DNA of 20,306 bases from Gammaproteobacteria bacterium (lineage in GTDB: Bacteria; Pseudomonadota; Gammaproteobacteria; Steroidobacterales; Steroidobacteraceae): the NCBI GenBank assembly GCA_030039615.1, contig JASHVF010000300.1:1-20306 (forward strand), read 5' to 3'. The notes beneath the pieces were generated by a model, which searched no databases, was not told the origin of the DNA, and saw only the letters and a list, made by a program, of their open reading frames with translations. The number at the start of each line of letters is the position of its first letter. The first letter of the stretch is position 1. The translations under genes were made by a program, and so were the position numbers. Positions 13,941 through 20,306 of this stretch are shown here, piece after piece.

Positions 13941-15761
13941 ATGAAACCCACCGTTTTGATGTTGGTGCTGTCAGTTGCCATGGCCAGCGCTTCGGCCTCC
14001 GATCCGGCGGCCAACGATGCCGCCGAGGTGCAGTTCACCTGGGGAGTGAAGATTCCAATGCGCGACGGTGTGCGGCTCAATGCCACCGTCTACACGCCGC
14101 GCGCGCAGCAGGCGCCGGCGCCATGCATCTTCACGCTTACTCCCTACATTGCCCAGAGCTATCACGATCGCGGAGTCTATTTCGCAGCCCATGGCTTGCC
14201 GTTCCTCACCGTCGACGTTCGCGGCAGAGGCAATTCGGAAGGGGACTTTCACCCCTTCATCCAGGAAGCGCACGACGGCTATGACGTCGTGGAGTGGCTC
14301 GCCCGGCAGCCATACTGCAACGGCAAGGTTTCCATGTGGGGCGGCTCGTACGCGGGTTACGACCAGTGGGCTACCGCCAAGGAGTTTCCACCGCATCTCG
14401 CGACGATCGTGCCGGTGGCCTCACCGTATGCCGCCGTCGATTTTCCGGCGCGCAACAACATTTTCTACCCGTACGAGATGCAGTGGCTCACGTTCACGAG
14501 CGGCCACACCTCGCAGGAGAGGATCTTCGGCGATGAGCGTTTCTGGGCGGCGAGATACCGACAGTGGTTCGAATCCGGCCGTCCCTTCAGGGAATTCGAT
14601 GTGATGCTCGGCAATCCATCGCCCATCTTCCAGGAATGGATCGCGCATCCGCACCCGGATGCGCACTGGGACAGCTACAACCCGACGCCGGAGCAATACG
14701 CCAGGCTCAGTCTGCCGATTCTCACCATCACGGGCAGCCACGACGATGACCAGCCCGGCGCGCTCACCCACTATCGCGAGTACATGCGGAACGCCTCGCC
14801 CGAAGGTCGCGCCAGACACTACCTGGTGATCGGTCCCTGGGACCACGCCGGCACGCGAACTCCGCGTGCGCAGTTCGGCGGACTCAGCCTCGGGCCAAAC
14901 AGCCTGCTGGACATCCCGAAGTTACACCGCGAGTGGTACGCGTGGACGATGCAGGGAGGCGCGCAGCCGGAGTTCCTGAAGAAGGCGGTTGTCTATTACG
15001 TGCTGAATGCCGACACATGGCGTTACGCCGATTCGCTCGAGGCCATTACGGGTGCGACCAGAACCCTGTACCTCGACTCGGTGGCCAATGCGAGCGACGT
15101 GCTCGCGTCCGGCTCGCTCGACGCACAGATCGGCCGTGGGAAGCCCGACCACTACGTGTATGACCCGCACGACGTGAGCATCGCCGAGGTGGAATCCGCG
15201 GGGGATAGCGAATCTCTGGTCGATCAGCGCATGGAGTACGCGCAGCGGGGAAAGCTGCTTATCTATCACACCGCGCCTTTCGAGCGCGACACCGAGATCA
15301 GCGGCTTCTTCAGGCTCGCGGCCTGGATCGCCATAGACCGGCCGGATACCGACTTCGCTGTCAGGATCTATGAGGTCCGCCAGGACGGCACCAGCACGCT
15401 GCTGAGCAGCGATGTGCTGCGGGCGCGCTACCGCGAAAGCTGGCGTGAGCCCAAGCTGGTTCAAACGCGCAGCCCGCTGCGGTACGACTTCGAGCGCTTC
15501 ACCTTCGTGGCACAGGAGATCAGGCGGGGGAGTCGCCTGCGTCTGGTGCTTGGCCCGATCAACTCCATGTACAGCGAGAAGAACTACAACACCGGCGGAG
15601 AGGTTGCTGCCGAGTCGATGCAAGAGGCGGTGCCGGTGACCGTGACGCTGTTCCACGACGCCGCTCATCCAAGCGCACTCTATGTTCCGCTGGCTCAGGT
15701 GCCCTCCGCGACGGAACTCACGGCGCCTGCAACTGCGTTCTCGTCCTCGCCGCCACGCTAG
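13941..15761 (+). CDS. Secreted CocE/NonD-family alpha/beta hydrolase
   Basis: The 606-residue protein has a signal peptide (about 1-20). It then has the CocE layout: VKIPMRDGVRLNATVYTP, TVDVRGRGNSEG, the nucleophile elbow WGGSYAG (S136), the acid in TGSHDDDQPG (D268 or D270), and the histidine in GPWDHAGT (H302). A C-terminal jelly-roll domain (from about 400) is typical of the X-Pro dipeptidyl-peptidase/cocaine esterase group. It should hydrolyse esters or Xaa-Pro peptide bonds outside the cytoplasm; the substrate is unknown. The ATG at 13941 has GAGGA seven bases upstream. It follows the antiporter by 61 bases on the same strand, so it could be part of the fluoride-controlled transcript, although nothing in the protein suggests a fluoride role. 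Confidence 0.9.
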   Translation: MKPTVLMLVLSVAMASASASDPAANDAAEVQFTWGVKIPMRDGVRLNATVYTPRAQQAPAPCIFTLTPYIAQSYHDRGVYFAAHGLPFLTVDVRGRGNSEGDFHPFIQEAHDGYDVVEWLARQPYCNGKVSMWGGSYAGYDQWATAKEFPPHLATIVPVASPYAAVDFPARNNIFYPYEMQWLTFTSGHTSQERIFGDERFWAARYRQWFESGRPFREFDVMLGNPSPIFQEWIAHPHPDAHWDSYNPTPEQYARLSLPILTITGSHDDDQPGALTHYREYMRNASPEGRARHYLVIGPWDHAGTRTPRAQFGGLSLGPNSLLDIPKLHREWYAWTMQGGAQPEFLKKAVVYYVLNADTWRYADSLEAITGATRTLYLDSVANASDVLASGSLDAQIGRGKPDHYVYDPHDVSIAEVESAGDSESLVDQRMEYAQRGKLLIYHTAPFERDTEISGFFRLAAWIAIDRPDTDFAVRIYEVRQDGTSTLLSSDVLRARYRESWREPKLVQTRSPLRYDFERFTFVAQEIRRGSRLRLVLGPINSMYSEKNYNTGGEVAAESMQEAVPVTVTLFHDAAHPSALYVPLAQVPSATELTAPATAFSSSPPR

Positions 15762-15841
15762 CTCTGCCACACCCGCTTTTCCCTCGAAGGTCACGGTGGT
15801 GAGGTCACCGTCGCTGTGACGAATTTTCATCGTGGCGGTTT

Positions 15842-15873
15842 GGCCCGCGCCGCTGCGTCGGCGTAGGCGGGCC
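15842..15873. terminator. Strong hairpin between convergent genes
   Basis: GGCCCGC (15842-15848) pairs perfectly with GCGGGCC (15867-15873). Inside it GCCG (15849-15852) pairs with CGGC (15859-15862), leaving a four-base bulge. It lies between the CocE gene and the convergent lipoprotein gene. There is no clear T-tract, so it is a candidate bidirectional terminator or mRNA end stabiliser. Confidence 0.45.
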
Positions 15874-15885
15874 GCGTAGCTCCAA

Positions 15886-17166
15886 TCAGTAGCCGGACGG
15901 CGGCGTAGACGTGGAGCTGCTGGTCGAGACGCTGATGCTGCCATACAGTCCCTGTGTCTTCATGTCGGGAGCGGCGGCATAGTAGAGCGTGGTCGCCGAT
16001 TGATTGAGCGCGCCGTTGCCGAACGCGATGCCCCAAAGACCAGGGATGTGAATCGCTTTCCCGGTCGCCTCGTCCATGAGCGTGCCCAGCATTGCGCCGC
16101 TGCTGGGGTCGAACACGTTAATCCGGCCGTCACCGAAATTGCCGACCAGCAGATCGCCGCCATACGGGCCGAAACCGGCAGGCGCCATGGCGACGCCCCA
16201 CGGGGCGTTGAGCGGACCGCCGACGCCGATCAGGCGCTTCATCAGCGTGCCCGTGCCGTCGAACACATCCACCAGCCCCAGGCCCTCGCCGTCAACTTCG
16301 GGCCCTGGCGTGGAGGGCTGCTCAGCGTAGGTGACGTAAATCAGATTGCCGATCGTTTGAACACCGAACGGCGCGTAGCCTGCGGGCAAGGTCGCGTCCT
16401 GGAAGCCGCCGGGAAAGGCGCTGGTGTTTGGTGCGAAGCTCGAGTCGAACACGTCCAGCTGGCCGTTGTGAAAATCCGCCGCCAGGAGGTAAGTCTGACC
16501 GGTACTCTGAGTGTAGATGGCGAGTCCCGTGAAAGTGTCGCCACTCGCGCTGCCGTCGAACTCGGTGATAGCCGTGTCGCCGGTGGCCCAGGCCGAGATC
16601 GTGCCTCCGGTGCCTGCGAAGATGAACTCTGCGGGGCCGGCGCCGGCCGTGAAGCCGTCCGCGAAGGAACAGCTGGATGCGGCGATGGTCGGACACTCGG
16701 TGGTGTTGATGTTAGCGACAATACCGGTCGGACCCGCGTCGCCGCCGCTGGCATTGGGGGGGATGGCGACCGCCGGCTGTTCGGAAGTTGGGACCAGGTT
16801 GCCGTTCCCGTCATACAGGGACGAGAGATTGCTTGCGTGGTCATTTACCCAGACCGCCGAGCCCGGGCCGAAGGCGACGCCCCAGCCATGAGAGAGGTGG
16901 GGGTCGAGGCTTGGATTCTGCGTCTGGGGGAAAGTGAAGGTATCGCTGTCCCCGGAGGCTACGGTGTTGGCTGGAAGCTCGTCCACCGTACCCGCAGGTG
17001 TGTTCGATACCAGGGCAGTGTTGATGAACGCGGTTGGCGTCTGCGTTGTCATTGCAGTGGTCGCAGCGCTCGGTGCGCTGCCATCGCCACCTCCGCCGCA
17101 AGCCGAGAGCGCCAGCGCGGCGGCGGTAGCCCCCGGCAAAGAAAGGCATGAACGGACCATCTTCAT
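15886..17166 (-). CDS. TIGR03118-like beta-propeller lipoprotein
   Basis: The 426-residue product has a signal peptide ending in a lipobox (LSAC, lipidated C23) followed by GGGGDG, so it should be anchored to the outer or inner membrane. The rest has repeated strands such as HGWGVAFGPGSAVWVNDHAS, LLAADFHNGQLDVFDSSF, PWGVAMAPAGFGPYGGDLLVGNFGDGRINVFDPSSG and PGLWGIAFGNG. These resemble NHL/SMP-30-like propeller blades and match my memory of the TIGR03118 family. No activity is established for that family. The C-terminus is Ser/Thr-rich. The ATG at 17166 has GAGG six bases upstream. Confidence 0.85.
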   Translation of the reverse strand: MKMVRSCLSLPGATAAALALSACGGGGDGSAPSAATTAMTTQTPTAFINTALVSNTPAGTVDELPANTVASGDSDTFTFPQTQNPSLDPHLSHGWGVAFGPGSAVWVNDHASNLSSLYDGNGNLVPTSEQPAVAIPPNASGGDAGPTGIVANINTTECPTIAASSCSFADGFTAGAGPAEFIFAGTGGTISAWATGDTAITEFDGSASGDTFTGLAIYTQSTGQTYLLAADFHNGQLDVFDSSFAPNTSAFPGGFQDATLPAGYAPFGVQTIGNLIYVTYAEQPSTPGPEVDGEGLGLVDVFDGTGTLMKRLIGVGGPLNAPWGVAMAPAGFGPYGGDLLVGNFGDGRINVFDPSSGAMLGTLMDEATGKAIHIPGLWGIAFGNGALNQSATTLYYAAAPDMKTQGLYGSISVSTSSSTSTPPSGY

Positions 17167-17528
17167 GTATCACCTCATGATGTTGCGGTCGAGGAGTCTG
17201 AGCCTCCACTGGTCCGTGAGTGCCGGTCGCCGAACGCGGCGTTCAATAGCCCATGAGGGAACGGGCTCCGTGCACGTTCCCGCACATTCGGGATCTGCCG
17301 GCGCCCGTTTCGAACCGCCGGCGTTCGGTGCGCTGAATCTCCGCGCCAGCGTTCACTGGCAGCGCTGTGCTGCGCTGGTGTTCGTCAATAATGTGTTTGA
17401 TGGTTTGCCGGTCATTCAATGAACGAATGAGGTCGGCGTACGCACGCAAATGTTTACCGCAGCGACTCTCAGGCCGCGCACGGTTGGCTCGACTCGCGGC
17501 TGGCGTTTCTGACGGTCGGTCTTGACGG
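17167..17528. other. Gap of about 360 bases without a supported gene
   Basis: No ORF here looks coding on either strand; the apparent ones are extensions of frames from flanking genes. The stretch holds a six-base inverted repeat, TCATTC (17412-17417) and GAATGA (17425-17430), in a locally AT-richer patch that might be a regulatory site for the minus-strand lipoprotein gene. I found no convincing promoter. Confidence 0.4.
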
Positions 17529-18521
17529 CTACTTGGCGAAGCGATCGGTAGCGCAGACCAGCTCGTGCGTGATGCCGGGCTCGAAGGCGGAGTGGCCGGC
17601 GTCGGGGACGATATGCAGCTCGGCTCGCGGCCAGGCGCGGTGCAGCTCCCAGGCAATCCTGGCCGGGCAGAGCACGTCATAGCGCCCGTGGACGATGACC
17701 GCGGGGATGTGGCGGATGCGGCCGATGTCCTCCAGCAGCTGGTTGTCCGACCGCATGAACCCTCTGTTGAGGAAGTAGTGGCACTCGATCCGGGCGAAAG
17801 CGGCGGCGTATTCAGGCTTTTTGAACGAGGCGACCGTTCTCGGGTCAGGTTGCAGGTGGATGGTGGAACCCTCCCAGGCCGACCAGATCTTGGCGGCCGC
17901 AATCATGACCTTACGGTCCGGGCTCGTCAGTCGTTTGTAGTAGGCGCCGACCATGTCGCCGCGTTCCTCGGGCGGGATGGGGTCGATGAAGGCCTCCCAC
18001 CCTTCCGGGAACTGCGCGCCGGTGCCCAATGGGTTCTGGTATAGCCATTCCACTTCCCAGCGTCGCAGCAGGAAGATGCCGCGCAGGATGAGCTCTGTTA
18101 CAGCCTTGGGATGAGTCTCCGCGTAGGCCAGTGCCAAGGTCGAGCCCCATGATCCTCCGAATACCAACCAGCGATCGATTCCCAGGTGCCGACGCAGACG
18201 CTCGATGTCTTCCACCAGGTGCCAGGTGGTGTTGTCGACTAGGCTCGCGTGGGGTCGGCTCTTGCCGCATCCACGTTGATCAAATAAGACAATTCGGTAG
18301 CGCTTGGGATCGAAGAAACGGCGCATCTTGGCTTCGGTGCCACCGCCGGGCCCACCATGCAGGAAGACCACGGGCTTGCCGCGTCGATTACCGCTCTCCT
18401 CGAAATAGATTTCGTGCAGCTCGGATACGCGTAGAAACCCTTTGCGGTAGGGCCTGATTGCGGGATAGAGGGTGCGGCGAGTTCCGGGCTTTGACATCGG
18501 GTGCTTGTTTGCGATCTTCAT
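17529..18521 (-). CDS. pip: Proline iminopeptidase
   Basis: The 330-residue alpha/beta hydrolase has the family opening RTLYPAIRPYRKGFLRVSELHEIYFEESGN, the oxyanion-hole motif HGGPGGG (55-61), DQRGCGKSRP, the nucleophile elbow GGSWGS (S124), D282 in HGRYDV and H310 in AGHSAFEPG. It removes N-terminal proline from peptides in the cytoplasm. The length and motifs are complete. The start could be the ATG at 18521 or the one at 18497; neither has a clear ribosome site, and the extra eight residues (MKIANKHP) are not needed for the fold. Confidence 0.93.
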   Translation of the reverse strand: MKIANKHPMSKPGTRRTLYPAIRPYRKGFLRVSELHEIYFEESGNRRGKPVVFLHGGPGGGTEAKMRRFFDPKRYRIVLFDQRGCGKSRPHASLVDNTTWHLVEDIERLRRHLGIDRWLVFGGSWGSTLALAYAETHPKAVTELILRGIFLLRRWEVEWLYQNPLGTGAQFPEGWEAFIDPIPPEERGDMVGAYYKRLTSPDRKVMIAAAKIWSAWEGSTIHLQPDPRTVASFKKPEYAAAFARIECHYFLNRGFMRSDNQLLEDIGRIRHIPAVIVHGRYDVLCPARIAWELHRAWPRAELHIVPDAGHSAFEPGITHELVCATDRFAK

Positions 18522-18654
18522 GTCAACCGATTTTCAGTGGCGCCAACAGGAAAGTCCACGGATCGTTCCTGCGGCCAGTGTTTGGCCCGGAGCGGACGGC
18601 GGCAGACCAGGGTAGACTCGTCGAGACCCGACGGAGACGCGGGAGGAGCGGCGC

Positions 18655-19071
18655 GTGAATCGGATTGCAGCGTGGATGCGGGCGAGTCGATCAGCGCTGC
18701 TCAAGGCGCCGGCTTATCGAGTCCTGTTCCTTCTGGTGGTAGTCGGAGTCCTGCTCATCGGTCTGCTCCCCGAAGCCGCGTTCGTGCTTCCTGCGCTCGA
18801 CGCCGTCGGGCTCGATGTCGTGACCATTCTGGTCGCGTTCGAGTTGCGCCATTACTTACTTTCTCTCGCGCGATTGGCGGGCGCGCCGCCGTCCGTCAAC
18901 GGTTTTCGCCGTGGACTTGTTCCGTTCTTGAGCCGCTGCCTCGCAATCACGATTGCGCCGACGAACCCGAACATATGGCCTTACGCCTGCATGTGGGCAT
19001 TTATCGCCTTTCGCATTGTCGTGGGAAGCATGAAGGTTGGGCCTCAGGCGCAGTTTGGCCCGCCTTGCTGA
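18655..19071 (+). CDS. Small membrane protein of unknown function
   Basis: The 138-residue product starts at a GTG with GGAGGA (18642-18647) seven bases upstream, the strongest ribosome site in this part of the window, so it is probably translated. A basic N-terminus is followed by a hydrophobic pair (about residues 22-66, with RVLFLLVVVGVLLIGLLP and a second segment ending near ILVAFEL), and a further hydrophobic stretch near 107-124. It has no motif I recognise. The gene is divergent from pip with 133 bases between. Confidence 0.65.
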   Translation: MNRIAAWMRASRSALLKAPAYRVLFLLVVVGVLLIGLLPEAAFVLPALDAVGLDVVTILVAFELRHYLLSLARLAGAPPSVNGFRRGLVPFLSRCLAITIAPTNPNIWPYACMWAFIAFRIVVGSMKVGPQAQFGPPC

Positions 19072-19140
19072 GGCCAGCAGGCCTGAGACGTCGTTCAGTT
19101 CCGCCCAGCGCGGCCAACCTGCGTGGATTCTCTCGGGCGA

Positions 19141-19242
19141 TCAGCGCCCGCAACCCGGCACGCAATACGGCGGCTTCTCCCGGAGGCCGCTTAACTCGTG
19201 TGCCCTGGCCAGCAGTGCGTCATCGATGACGAGAGCCTTCAT
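19141..19242 (-). pseudogene. Possible response-regulator start fragment
   Basis: An ATG at 19242 on the minus strand opens a 33-codon frame beginning MKALVIDDALLARAH, which looks like the first strand and acidic pair of a receiver domain, then loses similarity and stops. It begins 12 bases after the stop of the PAS gene. There is no ribosome site. It may be a remnant of a response regulator or a chance match; the rest of 19072-19254 shows nothing coding. Confidence 0.2.
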
Positions 19243-19254
19243 AGTCGAAAACGA

Positions 19255-19623
19255 TCAGTCATGGTCTGCAAGGCGAATAACCGCGATTATCAGCGTTTCC
19301 AGTCCGCGCTGGATCGGTCGCAAGGCGATCTTCACCCGACACTCGGAGCCATCCTTGCAACACATGAACAAGCTCCGCCCCTGGCCCATGGGTCGCGTCC
19401 GACGGTCGTCGCTGAAGCGAAGGCGATGTCCGATGTGCGGGAGCCGAAAGCGCGCCGGCACCAGCAACTCGACGAGCTGGCCCTGAAGATCGTCCGGGGC
19501 GTACCCAAAGAGACGAGCCAGGTGCTGGTTCGCAAAGCGAATACACCCCGATTCGTCAACGATCACTAGCGCATCGCTCGAGTCGCTCTCGGGAACGTAT
19601 TGAGCGAATTCCGCAGGCAGCAT
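19255..19623 (-). CDS. Stand-alone PAS-domain protein
   Basis: The 122-residue protein is a single PAS domain: ALVIVDESGCIRFANQHLARLFGYAPDDLQGQLVELLVPARFR, then LFMCCKDGSECRVKIALRPI and a final strand ending LIIAVIRLADHD. In sensor kinases and diguanylate cyclases the last strand is followed by a DITERK linker and an output domain; here the protein stops instead. It may be a free-standing sensor/adaptor or the remnant of a larger signalling protein. Three cysteines (28, 88 and 89 or nearby) are unusual for this domain. The ATG at 19623 lacks a strong ribosome site. A TATACT on the minus strand at 19687-19682 could be its -10. Confidence 0.65.
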   Translation of the reverse strand: MLPAEFAQYVPESDSSDALVIVDESGCIRFANQHLARLFGYAPDDLQGQLVELLVPARFRLPHIGHRLRFSDDRRTRPMGQGRSLFMCCKDGSECRVKIALRPIQRGLETLIIAVIRLADHD

Positions 19624-20009
19624 CAGTCGAACCCGATGTCGAACGCCTAAACCTATGCCTGCACGCTACGGGCGCGCGATCAGTATAAGTGCGTAGGAAG
19701 CGCGAGCTGCGAGGATGGTCGCTGCTGGCAAGTGTGAGCCGCGCCCGTTTTCTGTGCACCTGCGAGTGGTTTTCAGCGGAGTGACGGCGGCAGACGCCAG
19801 TCTCTCTCACAGACCGGCAGGATCAAGATTCCAGTGGATTCGTCCGCGATCGAGTGCCGGAGGAAAGGGGATCGGAAGCGCCCCCATCGATGTCCAGGCT
19901 TTTGGCAGTGCAAGCCACCGCCGCGACCCAGGATCTCCACCGCCCTGGAGTTATACTGAGGGGTGCCGTAAGCGCAAACTCCAGCCAGACCATTGCCGGG
20001 AGAAAATAT
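19624..20009. other. Gap of about 385 bases with only weak promoter signals
   Basis: I see no supported gene. Two -10-like hexamers occur: TATACT on the minus strand at 19687-19682, facing the PAS gene, and TATACT on the plus strand at 19952-19957, facing the aldehyde dehydrogenase gene. Neither has a good -35 at the right distance, so each could depend on an activator or another sigma factor. Confidence 0.35.
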
Positions 20010-20306
20010 ATGAACGCTGTCTTGAAGGAATTGCCGTTATCGCGCTCGGTTACCCAGTTCATCGCCGCACCCAAAAGACTGTTGATCGACGGTAAATGGG
20101 TTGCGGCCGCATCCGAGCAGACTTTTGAGGTGAAGAATCCCGCGAGCGGCGCAACCATTGCCCGCGCCGCTGAGGGTGACAAGGCCGACATCGACGCCGC
20201 GGTGCGCGCCGCGCGCCGTGCGTTCGAGTCGGGACCCTGGCCGGCGATGACACCGTCCGAGCGGGGCAAGCTCGTGTGGCGCATCGGCGACCTCATCGCC
20301 AAATAC
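20010..20306 (+). CDS. Aldehyde dehydrogenase, N-terminal 99 codons (cut by window edge)
   Basis: The ATG at 20010 has GGGAG (19998-20002) seven bases upstream. The frame is open to the right edge. It reads like the start of an NAD(P)-dependent aldehyde dehydrogenase: LLIDGKWVAAASEQTFEVKN, then NPASGATIARAAEGDKADID, AAVRAARRAFESGPWPAMTP and SERGKLVWRIGDLIAK. The catalytic cysteine and glutamate lie beyond the window. The roughly 20-residue lead before LLIDGKW is a little long for the family, as in phenylacetaldehyde-dehydrogenase-like members. The substrate cannot be assigned. Confidence 0.9.
   Translation, partial: MNAVLKELPLSRSVTQFIAAPKRLLIDGKWVAAASEQTFEVKNPASGATIARAAEGDKADIDAAVRAARRAFESGPWPAMTPSERGKLVWRIGDLIAKY

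Noticed and set aside
19225..19330. Plus-strand start MTRAFIVEND resembling a response regulator
   Set aside because: It is the complement of the minus-strand MKALVIDD frame and lies opposite the PAS gene; similarity ends after about ten residues.
1..20306. tRNA genes, CRISPR arrays, insertion sequences or attachment sites
   Set aside because: Scanning by eye found no cloverleaf, no regularly spaced direct repeats, no transposase and no long terminal inverted repeats.

Overview
The window is GC-rich, densely packed chromosomal DNA with Shine-Dalgarno starts. Its gene content is typical of a heterotrophic or facultatively sulfur-oxidising proteobacterium: RhlE, a TauE/SafE exporter, DsrE, a TsdA-type cytochrome, a TIGR03118-like lipoprotein and a CocE hydrolase. 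A gammaproteobacterium is my best guess from protein style only; no rRNA, tRNA or other marker is present to prove it. I see no insertion sequence, phage gene or CRISPR array.

Layout. 1-330: an edge fragment and a small conserved-looking ORF whose C-terminal end appears frameshifted. 304-2354 (minus): a PAP2 phosphatase and a metallo-beta-lactamase-fold hydrolase. 2462-3250 (plus): a Ser/Thr/Gly-rich lipoprotein. 3277-5911 (minus): a likely transcription unit of ArsR regulator, SRPBCC protein, LysE-type exporter and zinc alcohol dehydrogenase. Its promoter carries a perfect 8-bp-armed inverted repeat that could be the ArsR operator. 6233-7384 (plus): the RNA helicase RhlE.

7393-11345 (minus) reads as a compact sulfur operon: a secreted DsrE-like protein, a periplasmic binding protein with no transporter, a four-heme cytochrome resembling a fused TsdB-TsdA thiosulfate dehydrogenase, and a TauE/SafE anion exporter. 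The genes overlap or nearly touch. Together they suggest periplasmic thiosulfate or tetrathionate chemistry feeding electrons to respiration, with export of a sulfur oxyanion.

11417-15761 holds a DUF190 protein (minus), then a histidine phosphatase (plus), then a well-formed fluoride (crcB-motif) riboswitch at 12571-12635. The riboswitch sits ahead of a cation:proton antiporter-family gene, followed by a CocE/NonD hydrolase. No CrcB/Fluc or CLC-F gene is in view, so the antiporter is the obvious fluoride-controlled gene here. This is the most interesting finding.

15886-20306: a TIGR03118-like lipoprotein and proline iminopeptidase (both minus), a small membrane protein (plus), a stand-alone PAS protein next to a possible receiver-domain fragment (minus), and the first 99 codons of an aldehyde dehydrogenase running off the right edge.
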